Source: a virus. From it: a stretch of DNA of 36,813 nt. The stretch's first letter is position 1, and every line of letters starts with the position of its first letter. This document shows positions 22,704-31,560 of this stretch, one piece after another. Location of the stretch: positions 1-36,813 of IMG/VR virus record IMGVR_UViG_3300022929_000082. One strand, written 5' to 3'. Below the pieces are notes generated by a model. The model was not told where the DNA came from, did not search any database, and saw only the letters and a program-made list of their open reading frames with translations. A program made the position numbers and the translations under genes.

Positions 22704-23828
22704 TTAATCTGCAGAATACGTATAAGTTGCACGATCATTCCAAGTTTTATCGAAATTTGCTGTTCCGTTTGCCCAGAGAATGTCTAGGTCACCGTCTGCA
22801 CCAAACTCATAGATTCGTTTGATTCTCCAGATAGACTGCCCTTTTGTGGTGCCAGGCACTGCTTCGCCAACATAAGTAAATCCATTATCTGGATCTTCGT
22901 CTACTAGTTTGTCGTATTGCACTTCTAAATCTGCCTTTAGTCTGTCTAATATTGTTAAAAAAGATTGTACAACAAACTTCTTCTTATTTGGATCGAACAC
23001 CAAAATACTATCACCGACCACGCTACTCAAACGAGTTTTGTCGACATCTGCATTGTCAAGTATCTTGTATGAACCACCACCACCAAGAGTAGAAAGAGAT
23101 TTTTGTACATTGGCAAGAGTACGTTCAATATTTTTGTTTACTGTGTTAGAATTCTCCGATAACCTTTCGTTGAATTGTTCTAGGGCTTCTTCGAACCTCT
23201 CTTTATAATCTGGTCCTGCCTCACCTTGTATTCCTTGTGGTCCTTGTTCGCCACGCTCTCCCCGCTCGCCCTTTTCGCCACGAAGTCCAGTATCTCCTTT
23301 GTCTCCTTTGACACCCATGGGTCCTTGTGCGCCCACGTCTCCCTTGGTTCCATCAATGCCGCGATCACCTTTTTCGCCCCTGCTACCAGTTGCTCCAGTG
23401 TCTCCCTTGGTTCCTTGATCTCCCTTATCACCTTTATCACCCTTTAATCCCTGCGGCCCTTGTAATCCTTGTGGTCCTTGTTCGCCACGTTCTCCTCGTT
23501 CTCCATCCTTGCCAGCAATTCCAGCAACACCTTGAAGTCCTTGTTCACCTTGTTCGCCGCGTTCGCCAGTATCTCCTTTCTCGCCAACAGGTCCTGGTGC
23601 TCCATCATTGCCATCGGAACCACGTTCGCCGCGTTCTCCTTTATCGCCTCTATCGCCTTTGTCGCCTTTAACACCTTTGTCTCCCTTCTGGCCGTCGAGA
23701 CCCGCAGGTCCACGCGTGGTTTCGACATCATTAATGATTTCGTACCATTTTTCTTCTAATTGCCCTATCCGTTTTTCAGTATGTGCTATACCGAAGGCAG
23801 TAGTTACAACAGGACTAATCTTGCTCAT
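22704..23828 (-). CDS. Collagen-like virion protein
   Basis: The 374-aa protein has three parts. Residues 1-39 are helical (EKRIGQLEEKWYEIIND). Residues 40-207 are 56 uninterrupted Gly-X-Y triplets, dominated by charged KGD, ERG and RGE units with few prolines. The rest is a coiled-coil-like stretch (about 208-245, ERFEEALEQFNERL), a GGGG linker and a beta-rich C-terminal domain. Such proteins form trimeric triple-helical rods; charge pairs replace the hydroxyproline of animal collagen. It overlaps portal gene 20 by 14 bp and shares its transcript. No enzymatic motif is present. It may be a head or tail fibril; its place beside the portal does not prove a head location. Confidence 0.85.
   Translation of the reverse strand: MSKISPVVTTAFGIAHTEKRIGQLEEKWYEIINDVETTRGPAGLDGQKGDKGVKGDKGDRGDKGERGERGSDGNDGAPGPVGEKGDTGERGEQGEQGLQGVAGIAGKDGERGERGEQGPQGLQGPQGLKGDKGDKGDQGTKGDTGATGSRGEKGDRGIDGTKGDVGAQGPMGVKGDKGDTGLRGEKGERGERGEQGPQGIQGEAGPDYKERFEEALEQFNERLSENSNTVNKNIERTLANVQKSLSTLGGGGSYKILDNADVDKTRLSSVVGDSILVFDPNKKKFVVQSFLTILDRLKADLEVQYDKLVDEDPDNGFTYVGEAVPGTTKGQSIWRIKRIYEFGADGDLDILWANGTANFDKTWNDRATYTYSAD
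23208..23711 (-). repeat. Collagen triplet repeat region
   Basis: This stretch encodes 56 consecutive Gly-X-Y triplets inside the collagen-like gene. Glycine codons recur every nine bases, giving an obvious 9-bp periodicity at DNA level. Such DNA is prone to slippage, so triplet number may vary between relatives. Confidence 0.9.
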
Positions 23829-25446
23829 TCAATTTGCTCATAAACCGAGTCATATTTTCCAAAAGTTCATCTTCTTGAGATGGAATATATTTTTCTTCTT
23901 TCTCTGGGGGTATTTCTGGTTGATTTTCTCCCGTTGGTTCAGTGGGTTCTTCTTCATTATCATCAATATCGCCAGAAGAAATCTCAGCATCTATTTGTTT
24001 TTTCATTTCTTTCATTTCTTCTTGGGACAAACGTAGAATGTTCGTCATAATCCATTCTTTGCTCAAATATTCGCCAACAAACTGAGAAGCTTCTGACATT
24101 ATTCCTAGTCGGTCTCTTAAAATCTCTGTTTCTTTCAATTCAGAAAAATAATTATCTTTGATGAAATCAACTACAATATCATTTTTCCATTGTTGCCAAT
24201 CTTGCTCGGTGATAATACCTTTAAGTATAAGTTGTTTTTTCAATACTCCGAGAAATACCTGCGAAAACCTTTTTCGCAAACGATCAACAAACTTTTGAAA
24301 TTTGATTTCATCCCGACTAATCTCGGTAGATCTTCCAAGAGAAAACTGAGTTTCTTGTTCTAATCGTCCCAGAGGCACATTCAACGAGCGGTATAATCTT
24401 TTCTGAAAATATATGATATCATCAATTTGACCCAGATTATCGCCGCCAGGAAGCGTGGAAATTTCTGTGCCCCTACCACCTTCTCTTCGCGGCAACCAGA
24501 AATCTTCAAGCATAGACATATGTTTGCGGTCGTCTTTTAACTGTCCGGTGTCTGCATCATAGACCAATTTATTGCGGTATTTAGACATAATGTCTTTCAT
24601 GTATTGCTCTGCTTTACCACGAGGTAAATTACCAACATCGATGTAAAAGATTCGTCGTTCGGGTGCACGAGCAAGACGATAGATGACCAGAGAGTCTTCC
24701 ATCATACGTAATTGGTTAATAGGTTTAAGTGCTTTATGTAAATGTGAGACTACTTTTCTTTTAGTCTCGTCTAGTAGTCCAGAGGTAACATAACTTACCG
24801 AGTCGGTCGAAAGTTTAACTGCGGTATTTGCCTGACCTGGTTTTTCTTCGAAAATATAAAATTCTTCAGTCGTATCAACAATTTTTGCCCCAGTTTTTCC
24901 ATCAATTTTGTGTTTTACTTTTTTAACTTTACGAATCTTAGATGCATCAATTAGGCGGATTTCTTGAATCCCTGCTTTAAGATTAGATTCGTTTACTAGT
25001 AAATGATGATAGATTCTACCATCAACATACCAAGACCTAAAAATATCGTGACCTAGTTCATTGAATTTGAACATTGCCACCACATTATCGAATTCTTCTG
25101 TAATTTGATCTTTAATTTTATCAGCGGCTTCGATTTTATCTAGTGAAATTTCTAAACTGGATTTTAACTCAGAAGCGCTAATAGATTCATTAACAATTTC
25201 TTCAATCGCCATATCAACTTCGGGGTGCATAGAAACCCCGCGATATTTAAGAATTAATTGATGATTGTCTTTAGAATTATCGCCATCCATATTAATGAAT
25301 TGACCATAATGTCCTGCAGCAGAAGTTACGTATCCAGCTCCGTCATCATCCGTCGGAGGCACAACAGAGACAAGGTTCGACTCCGACCCTTTCTTGTTTC
25401 TACGTATCTCAAAACCAAATAATTTAATAATACTATCGTCTGCCAT
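23815..25446 (-). CDS. 20: Portal protein gp20
   Basis: gp20 forms the dodecameric portal through which DNA is packaged and the neck attaches. The 543-aa product (T4: 524) starts MADDSIIKLFGFEIRRNK and contains YRGVSMHPEVDMAIEEIVNE, RMMEDSLVIYRLARAPERRI, FYIDVGNLPRGKAEQYMKDI and LPGGDNLGQIDDI, all typical of the family. The longest frame begins with a GTG at 25494 inside a terminator hairpin; the ATG at 25446, with GGAAACAG upstream, is the credible start. No late promoter is visible between the terminator and this gene, so expression may depend on read-through from 18-19. Overlaps the collagen-like gene. Confidence 0.95.
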   Translation of the reverse strand: MADDSIIKLFGFEIRRNKKGSESNLVSVVPPTDDDGAGYVTSAAGHYGQFINMDGDNSKDNHQLILKYRGVSMHPEVDMAIEEIVNESISASELKSSLEISLDKIEAADKIKDQITEEFDNVVAMFKFNELGHDIFRSWYVDGRIYHHLLVNESNLKAGIQEIRLIDASKIRKVKKVKHKIDGKTGAKIVDTTEEFYIFEEKPGQANTAVKLSTDSVSYVTSGLLDETKRKVVSHLHKALKPINQLRMMEDSLVIYRLARAPERRIFYIDVGNLPRGKAEQYMKDIMSKYRNKLVYDADTGQLKDDRKHMSMLEDFWLPRREGGRGTEISTLPGGDNLGQIDDIIYFQKRLYRSLNVPLGRLEQETQFSLGRSTEISRDEIKFQKFVDRLRKRFSQVFLGVLKKQLILKGIITEQDWQQWKNDIVVDFIKDNYFSELKETEILRDRLGIMSEASQFVGEYLSKEWIMTNILRLSQEEMKEMKKQIDAEISSGDIDDNEEEPTEPTGENQPEIPPEKEEKYIPSQEDELLENMTRFMSKLNEQD

Positions 25447-25461
25447 ATTCTGTTTCCAAAT

Positions 25462-25500
25462 AAAAAAATAAGGGGACGCCCGAAGACGTCCCACTTATTT
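25462..25500 (-). terminator. Strong UUCG-loop terminator between genes 19 and 20
   Basis: The transcribed strand reads GGGACGTC, TTCG, GGCGTCCC: an 8-bp stem (one T-G pair) with the very stable C(UUCG)G tetraloop. A run of seven T (25463-25469) follows, and lower-stem pairing AAATAAG / CTTATTT extends the structure. UUCG-loop hairpins are well known in T4 intercistronic regions. Confidence 0.88.
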
Positions 25501-25509
25501 AGTTAAACA

Positions 25510-26037
25510 TTAACTAGTTGAATTTGATTCCCAGTACTGTACTTGGAATTCAACAGTAAACCTTTCGATTTCATCCGTGGTAGCATAGCTGACCTCGATA
25601 GGTGAAACATTCGTCGGGAAACAACCGCGAAGGTTATAACGCTTCAGAATAGAACCATCTTTGTCTAACTGCTCAACCAACAAATCAGATTGATAATCCA
25701 CTGGATTGGTCAAACCGACGTTTGCTGAATGTGCGTTCATGCCATTCATCCATCGCTCCATTGAATCGCGAACAGTAAAGTCTGTATCATTGATAACAGT
25801 TACTGTCCAAGGTTCAAAAGTTCTGTCGCCAGCAATCTTTAACTGGCGTCCACGAAAAGGAACTGTAATCAGCCCCATCGTCGATCCAGGTAATTGCGCG
25901 GCTTCACACAAGAAAGATGTCAATTCAACATCACCCCCTGCGTATTGCGGGAAGTTTACGGTTGCTTGGAACAAATTGGGCCTAGCACCACCACCTCGCA
26001 GTTTTGATTTAAAGTCGTCGACTCCTAAAATTGCCAT
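25510..26037 (-). CDS. 19: Tail tube protein gp19
   Basis: gp19 hexamers stack to form the inner tail tube. The 175-aa product (T4: 163) has the family pattern: GARPNLFQATVNFP near the N-terminus, then FLCEAAQLPGS, VPFRGRQLKIAGDRTFEPWTV, a middle VRDSMERWMNGM, and a C-terminal strand region ending FTVEFQVQYWES. It follows sheath gene 18 by 23 bp, as in T4, with an AAGGAG ribosome-binding site. It is followed by the UUCG terminator, fitting high expression of 18 and 19 relative to portal 20. Confidence 0.95.
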   Translation of the reverse strand: MAILGVDDFKSKLRGGGARPNLFQATVNFPQYAGGDVELTSFLCEAAQLPGSTMGLITVPFRGRQLKIAGDRTFEPWTVTVINDTDFTVRDSMERWMNGMNAHSANVGLTNPVDYQSDLLVEQLDKDGSILKRYNLRGCFPTNVSPIEVSYATTDEIERFTVEFQVQYWESNSTS

Positions 26038-26060
26038 TTTTATTTCTCCTTAATGGTGTG

Positions 26061-27818
26061 CTATACTGTACCAACGACTTCACTAAACTCAACGCCGGTA
26101 CGAACCGCAACGAAGTTAAGAGTGATGTAGTTGATTGAACGAGCTGGTTTGATAAACACTGAACAAATAAACTCGTTACGGTCAATGACGGCCGCAGTAT
26201 TGTTTGTTTCATCACAAACCACTCGGAAATCTGTAATACCTCGTCGACCCTGAATTTCTCTCAGGAACGGTTCAACGATATTAACAAACTCTGCACGAGT
26301 GAATTCGTCATTGAATTCGAACATTACATTTCTTGCCGCAGCCGCAATTGCTCGCTCTACTGCTAAGAATAACCTACGAACGTTAATTCTGTCAAAGGCA
26401 GAAGGACGAGATTCTTTGGTCTTATCGCCAAAAAGAATAACGCCCTGGCCAGGAAGATTAACGATAGGGTTGATTCCTGATTTGTATAATGTATCTCTTT
26501 GTGATTTATTAGCTGTATATGCTAAGGAAGTAACGCCAAAATATTGCCCTCTTCTATTACCTGCCGGAGAGAACCATGGTGCTGATACAGCATCGGTTGC
26601 CGCCATCAATCCCGCAGTAGATGCTGCGGCCGCGATGAAGACATATTGGTCATTATACTTATCATAAACTTTAAGATAGTTATTGTCAACTACCAAGTAA
26701 GATGATGAGTTAAATTGACCTGCTGTGGTTACAGACGAGGTTACTGCAGATGCTGGGGTTTGCCCAATTACTGCGGTTCGGTCAGGCGAAGTTACTACAA
26801 TACAGTCTTTTCTTAACGATGCAGCTGTGGTAACGAGGTCGTTGACCACCGTTGCTTGATCTGCTGCTGCTGACATACCAGGAGCAATTAAGAAATCTAC
26901 CTGAATGTCTTCTGTGCTTTCGAATACATCAAATCCTGTAAGAATTTCACCAGTTCCAACAACACCACCATTGTTTCCGCTACCAAGTTTGAAAGATTTA
27001 GTGGTAGGCGAAGCAAGCGCGAAGTTAGTTCCAGAACCATTTCCTGCTGCGGTCGAAGACTCATCAAACGTAGAATTAGCAACGTCTGTTGAGTTGTTAA
27101 GACTAAGCGCCCAAACATAATTAGAACGATTATTGACAACGTCTAAAACATTATTGCCAGTTCCATCATTTGTTTTGGCATCTGTCGCTAAGGACAGGAA
27201 GGGGAAAGTTTCGAGAACTGCTCCAGGTGTTCCGGTTAAAGAACCCAATTTATCAAGTACGATAACATGAACTTCATCATTGTTTCCACTGGCATTAGAG
27301 ACATACGTTGATGTGCCAGGAGCAGCATCAAAGAAAGATCTATAAGCCCAAGCATCAAACGTAGCATCAGCAGATGATTGAGGACAAACTTGTACCTCAA
27401 TACTATTTCCTGCAGAACCAGGATATTTTGCCAAAAACGTGTGATTAGCAGAAGTTAAAGTTGGTTTTAATGTATCGAAATCACTAGAGTTCTTTACGAG
27501 TGGGATAGATCCAAATGATTCAGCTGAATCACAAGCATTTCCAGCAGAGTCGGTCATGACCCTTGAAACATAAAGACTTGTAGAGTAACGTAAAAACGAA
27601 GAAGCAGATAAAAAATCTACTGAATTCGTTATAGATGGAGAACCAAAAGTAGATACCAGCGTTGCTTCGTTGTCGATCAACACAGCAGTATCTGCAGGTC
27701 CCCATGAAAATTCTCCGGTAATAGCACCAGTTGAAGTCGTGACCGAAGGGACTACACCCGTAAGGTCGATTTCTTTAACAGTGATACTGGGAGACGCGGA
27801 TGGGGTAAAAAGAGCCAT
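26061..27818 (-). CDS. 18: Contractile tail sheath protein gp18
   Basis: gp18 forms the sheath that contracts on infection. The 585-aa product (T4: 659) starts with SPSITVKEIDLTGVVP and TGAITGEFSWGPADT, has variable Gly/Ser-rich surface domains in the middle, and a conserved C-terminal domain from about 478: INVRRLFLAVERAI, FEFNDEFTRAEF, GRRGITDFRVVCDETNN and a final strand with FVAVRTGVEF. The conserved C-terminal domain is the part that holds sheath subunits together. An exact late promoter (27886) lies about 70 bp upstream. Confidence 0.96.
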   Translation of the reverse strand: MALFTPSASPSITVKEIDLTGVVPSVTTSTGAITGEFSWGPADTAVLIDNEATLVSTFGSPSITNSVDFLSASSFLRYSTSLYVSRVMTDSAGNACDSAESFGSIPLVKNSSDFDTLKPTLTSANHTFLAKYPGSAGNSIEVQVCPQSSADATFDAWAYRSFFDAAPGTSTYVSNASGNNDEVHVIVLDKLGSLTGTPGAVLETFPFLSLATDAKTNDGTGNNVLDVVNNRSNYVWALSLNNSTDVANSTFDESSTAAGNGSGTNFALASPTTKSFKLGSGNNGGVVGTGEILTGFDVFESTEDIQVDFLIAPGMSAAADQATVVNDLVTTAASLRKDCIVVTSPDRTAVIGQTPASAVTSSVTTAGQFNSSSYLVVDNNYLKVYDKYNDQYVFIAAAASTAGLMAATDAVSAPWFSPAGNRRGQYFGVTSLAYTANKSQRDTLYKSGINPIVNLPGQGVILFGDKTKESRPSAFDRINVRRLFLAVERAIAAAARNVMFEFNDEFTRAEFVNIVEPFLREIQGRRGITDFRVVCDETNNTAAVIDRNEFICSVFIKPARSINYITLNFVAVRTGVEFSEVVGTV

Positions 27819-27885
27819 ATTCGTTTCCTTTTTTTTATTAGCTAATAATAAGATTTACATAATACGGATAGATATCAATGTTATT

Positions 27886-27893
27886 TATTTATA
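27886..27893 (-). promoter_or_regulatory. T4-type late promoter for genes 18-19
   Basis: An exact TATAAATA lies immediately after the gene 17 stop on the minus strand, 67 bp before the sheath start codon. With the terminator at 25462-25500 it defines an 18-19 late unit. Confidence 0.65.
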
Positions 27894-27894
27894 A

Positions 27895-29529
27895 TTACCA
27901 TAATTTAGAAGTATCCGCGTCAAAAACCTGCCAATCGTAAGATAACCCTGAGTTTCTATTTCTGCTTTCGTGTTGTTCAATTTCGTCAGAAGCATCTTCA
28001 ATAAACCCGAAAGGCAAAACGTCTTCTTCGATCAATCTCATTTTTTCTGAGAACATCATTTCTTTAAGGTTTATATCTGTCATATCATAAAACATTTGTT
28101 GCGTGACAAAATACCCCAACATCACAAGGTTCATAACTAGGTCATCATGATTACCATCAGAAGCTTCGTATGATTGCCCTCTGCCCACAAAGGTCGATAT
28201 TTCCAAAATTGTGTTTTCGTCAACAATCTCTAATTTGCCTGTTTCGAGAAGATCTTTAAATCCGGAGCACCCCAACCGTTTGATTTTACGGTTGACTTCC
28301 ACTCCGATATGAGAAGATTTTACTGCTGAAGATACATGAGTGTTTTCGTATTCTAGGTCGTGGTATAGACCATTGCAGACCACACCACCTTGATCATTCG
28401 CCTCAACTACAACATACGCTTCGTTGTAGGCAGTTGCATACTTATATATAATATCAGGGAAGAGTATTGGAGAGATAGTATTGTTCCGATACACAGCCAC
28501 TTGACTAAAAGGGCGTGTCGTAATGTCAATAACAGTGAACGTAGAATAGTCCTGACCTCTTCCTTTCGATACATCAACGGTCATGATGTATTCGTGCCCT
28601 GCGCAGGGTTCTGTATAGACGGACAATAGACCGCCCTCTAAGACCCGCAGAGGCTCTTTTGCTCTTAACGACATAAGAGTCTCTGCATTTATTAGAGTAT
28701 CTCCTGTCCCGAAGAACGTATTTCCAAATTCTTGGTCAAATTGTAAAGAGCTGGTATTCGCGATTGTGGTTTGTTTCCACTTTTCATCTCTTCCAGGAAC
28801 ATCCCACCAATCAACCCTAAACGGTTTGAACTCGTTTACACCTTGGTTCGCGCCTTCCCAAATTTTGTGGTATATGTTTCCGATCCCATTGGCGGTTGAG
28901 GTGATGATGACTTTGGTGTCTTTTCCTGCGGATACAACAGGATAGGTGGAAGTGTAAAATTCAGATGCTCGCTCAACAAAAGCAAATTCATCGAGATAGA
29001 GCAAATTAACAGACATACCCCGAATAGAAGACCCGCTAGTGGCAGCAGCAATAATCCGAGAATTATTAGAAAACTCAATAGAACCTTTATTAAGAGTTTT
29101 ACAACCAGGTTGTAAAAAGAAAGGAAGATTCTCAAGCATGAGTGTAATACGGCTGAGCATTTCTCTCGAGGTCGCCCCTTTGTTCGCGAGAACAGCGATG
29201 GTTTTTTCGGGGTGGAAGACTGCGTACCAGAGCAAATAGGCGACAGACGAAATTGATTTGCCAGATTGTCGGCAAGCAAGTACAATGTTAAAACGATTAT
29301 TGTTAAAATGGTTGAACATGCGTTCTTGATAGGGGTAAAGAATGAAAGGAACAAGACCCCGATCCAACGAAATAATTTTGACATACTCACGCGCAAAATG
29401 CGCGGGGTCTTCCATACATTTTTTATATTCAAGGACTTCCTCCTTAGTCCACTGCTGTACAACACCATCGCGCTTGACATTTATATTGCCAAGATAAGTT
29501 TCGTTACTCATTCTCAACGCTAGAGACAT
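27895..29529 (-). CDS. 17: Terminase large subunit gp17 (packaging ATPase-nuclease)
   Basis: gp17 is the DNA packaging motor and headful nuclease. The 544-aa product (T4: 610) has the adenine-binding YPYQER region near 65-70, Walker A ACRQSGKS at 85-92, Walker B LLYLDE at 176-181, the coupling motif STANG at 211-215, and nuclease acidic residues at D319 (VDVSKGRGQDYS), E377 (VEAND) and D462-D463 (NHDDLV). All appear intact. The ATG at 29529 is preferred over the one at 29511 because AAAGGTGA precedes it at the right distance. It overlaps gene 16 by 26 bp. Confidence 0.96.
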   Translation of the reverse strand: MSLALRMSNETYLGNINVKRDGVVQQWTKEEVLEYKKCMEDPAHFAREYVKIISLDRGLVPFILYPYQERMFNHFNNNRFNIVLACRQSGKSISSVAYLLWYAVFHPEKTIAVLANKGATSREMLSRITLMLENLPFFLQPGCKTLNKGSIEFSNNSRIIAAATSGSSIRGMSVNLLYLDEFAFVERASEFYTSTYPVVSAGKDTKVIITSTANGIGNIYHKIWEGANQGVNEFKPFRVDWWDVPGRDEKWKQTTIANTSSLQFDQEFGNTFFGTGDTLINAETLMSLRAKEPLRVLEGGLLSVYTEPCAGHEYIMTVDVSKGRGQDYSTFTVIDITTRPFSQVAVYRNNTISPILFPDIIYKYATAYNEAYVVVEANDQGGVVCNGLYHDLEYENTHVSSAVKSSHIGVEVNRKIKRLGCSGFKDLLETGKLEIVDENTILEISTFVGRGQSYEASDGNHDDLVMNLVMLGYFVTQQMFYDMTDINLKEMMFSEKMRLIEEDVLPFGFIEDASDEIEQHESRNRNSGLSYDWQVFDADTSKLW

Positions 29530-29857
29530 TAATCACCTTTTCATCATCATTATTTTGTAATAGTCTTTGTAAATCTGTTGTACTTCCAAGAAAGACATTA
29601 TTATTAGTTATTTGTTTTTGCTCGGGTTTTTCTTCTTTGATAACATCTTTATGTTTTTTATTCAAGTCCATTAATTTATCGGTCACGTCGGCAATATTTT
29701 TTATCATACCCGATAGGACTTCGAATGCTCTTGGATGTTCGCTTTCTCGCGCGACCTGTATCATAAGTTCAAGAGATTCTTTTCCGCCTTCAATTAATTC
29801 AATATAGGTATCTCTTGATGTGTTATAATCGTCATCAATGTTTTTATTTTTGCTCAT
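29504..29857 (-). CDS. 16: Terminase small subunit gp16
   Basis: gp16 forms rings that regulate the gp17 ATPase and nuclease at packaging initiation. The 117-aa product (T4: 164) is mostly helical, with YIELIEGGKESLELMIQVAR, EHPRAFEVLSGMIKN and DVTDKLMDLNKKHKDV, the central oligomerisation helices of the family. A flexible end contains NNNVFLGSTTDLQRLLQ. It overlaps gene 15 by ATGA and gene 17 by 26 bp, matching the T4 15-16-17 order. Confidence 0.9.
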   Translation of the reverse strand: MSKNKNIDDDYNTSRDTYIELIEGGKESLELMIQVARESEHPRAFEVLSGMIKNIADVTDKLMDLNKKHKDVIKEEKPEQKQITNNNVFLGSTTDLQRLLQNNDDEKVINVSSVENE

Positions 29858-30651
29858 ACGCTATCCAATGCATTAAAATAATTATAATTGAAACCAAAGT
29901 CGCTATCTGATGATACCCCTTCTGGAGTCGGAGTCGTTCTGATAGTTTCTAATAGAGGGTTGTTACCGTCGGTTGGTGTGTCTTGCTGGTATATTTGCCC
30001 GTCCACTTGACGGATAATTGGCCCAGTTACCAAAGGACCATAGAAACTAATCTTCATAGAGAAGTCAAGCGTATATATAATAGTCCTTCTTGCTTCGATC
30101 GGTCCTTCGTAATCATCAGTAAAAGTCAAACCTTGCAATACTATAGGAACATCGTCTTTTATCGCGTTCAATGCATCTAATGGTTGCATAGTAACTGTAT
30201 ACTGAGGATTAAAATAAGGAATTATCTGTTCCACAATTTGCAAAGCATCGTCTTGAGATTTAGCGTATATGCTCAGTTGATAATTGATGTTGTATGGAAC
30301 AGAAGTGTACAACCTTGTCTTATCTGATACAGAAGCAGAATCAGTTGTTAATGGTTGAACCCTTGAATTTGTTTTGGGTAACTGTCGCGTAATATCATAT
30401 TCCATTGATATGATTTCAAAAGACATCCTTGGCAATTTAATTGCAATCTGTCTTTCTGCGTCCTCGCCCTGATTCATTTGTGCTATACGATCGATAAAAC
30501 TTCGTTTGGGTGCATAGCTCAAAGGAACCTTTACCTGACTTATAACACCGCCAGATGAATTTTTCCTCAAAACATATATGTTATTGAACAACGAACCAAA
30601 CACAGCAACTGATTTTCGTACTCGTTGGTGATAGAAATGAGTTCCAAACAT
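29854..30651 (-). CDS. 15: Tail terminator / sheath stabiliser gp15
   Basis: gp15 caps the finished tail and links it to the neck. The 265-aa product (T4: 272) begins MFGTHFYHQRVRKSVAVFGS and contains VPLSYAPKRSFIDRI, KLPRMSFEIISMEYD, PYNINYQLSIYAKSQDDALQ and IIPYFNPQYTV, all characteristic. The position directly before 16 and 17 is canonical. Confidence 0.94.
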   Translation of the reverse strand: MFGTHFYHQRVRKSVAVFGSLFNNIYVLRKNSSGGVISQVKVPLSYAPKRSFIDRIAQMNQGEDAERQIAIKLPRMSFEIISMEYDITRQLPKTNSRVQPLTTDSASVSDKTRLYTSVPYNINYQLSIYAKSQDDALQIVEQIIPYFNPQYTVTMQPLDALNAIKDDVPIVLQGLTFTDDYEGPIEARRTIIYTLDFSMKISFYGPLVTGPIIRQVDGQIYQQDTPTDGNNPLLETIRTTPTPEGVSSDSDFGFNYNYFNALDSV

Positions 30652-30673
30652 TATTCAATACCTCTGATAATTA

Positions 30674-31555
30674 TCATGAAGGATCCCCGAACGGATTTGT
30701 TTCCGTAAAGTCTAAGAAATCACTTTCAAATATATCAAACACGTCGTTTTGAGACCCCTGATCAATATTCTGTAATTCTTCGATCAACGTTGGAGTTGCC
30801 ACGGCACCAGATACTAGACCCAGAACCTCGGCAGAATTAGTAAATGTGTGGAAAAGTCCGTCGTCTGCGCCAACGTGAGCAAGGTACAGTTTGTTATTCA
30901 GAGCATCGTATTTAACTACTTCGCCGCTCATCACATAATCGCCATTAGTTTGATTGACGATTTCGTTAACAACAAACTCACCAACGACTGAATCAAATGT
31001 CATCACATATTGATAAGCAGAAAATTTCTCAACCTGATCAATCTCTTCAATATCAGTATCAAAGTCTTCATCGTTATACTCAAACAACTCACAACGCATT
31101 TTAAATACGGGTAAGTCTTTTAACTGGAAGAATGGTGACTCGGTTTCTACTCTAGAGATTTGAAACATAGATTGAGAAAGAGGTAGATAGATTATATCGC
31201 CTTCGCGTGGTCGAAAAAACGGATTGTTATCTGCTTCTTCATTTACTGCAATAACAGAGTTCCATCTTCTCCGAGCAACAATAAATGTAGCAGCGTCTCG
31301 AATCTCTACACCAAACTTAGTAAATAGATCTCCCTCACCATCAAACCCTTCGGTATTTTCGATGTACATTTCAATCTTGTATGCGTCTGAAAAACGAGAA
31401 ACGTTATCGTCGACAAATATCTGATCTTTATTTACCAGTTCACGAGGAAGATAGTAAACGTCCTGACCATACATTTTCAAAGACTCTACGATGAGGTCTT
31501 CGTACAGCAGTTGTTCGCTCTTTCTGCCTTGACTGAAATAGGGGTTTGTAGCCAT
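30674..31555 (-). CDS. 14: Neck protein gp14
   Basis: gp14 and gp13 form the neck joining head to tail. The 293-aa product (T4: 256) starts MATNPYFSQGRKSEQLLYED and has IKMYGQDVYYLPR-type sequence (here LKMYGQDVYYLPRE), FGVEIRDAATFIVARRRW, REGDIIYLPLSQSMFQI and MRCELFEYNDEDFDT. These are strongly conserved family signatures. Its order between 13 and 15 is as in T4. Confidence 0.94.
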   Translation of the reverse strand: MATNPYFSQGRKSEQLLYEDLIVESLKMYGQDVYYLPRELVNKDQIFVDDNVSRFSDAYKIEMYIENTEGFDGEGDLFTKFGVEIRDAATFIVARRRWNSVIAVNEEADNNPFFRPREGDIIYLPLSQSMFQISRVETESPFFQLKDLPVFKMRCELFEYNDEDFDTDIEEIDQVEKFSAYQYVMTFDSVVGEFVVNEIVNQTNGDYVMSGEVVKYDALNNKLYLAHVGADDGLFHTFTNSAEVLGLVSGAVATPTLIEELQNIDQGSQNDVFDIFESDFLDFTETNPFGDPS

Positions 31556-31560
31556 TAATA

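Noticed and set aside
23226-23759. Several long plus- and minus-strand ORFs over the collagen region
   Set aside because: They are frame shadows of the 9-bp Gly-X-Y periodicity and have low-complexity translations; the collagen frame fits its neighbours.
25447-25494. Upstream extension of gene 20 to a GTG at 25494
   Set aside because: The extension is made of terminator hairpin and T-tract sequence; the ATG at 25446 gives the family N-terminus.
27835-27848. Perfect 14-bp palindrome TTATTAGCTAATAA before gene 18
   Set aside because: It is all AT except the central GC, has no loop or T-run on the transcribed strand, and lies downstream of a late promoter; an operator is possible but unsupported.
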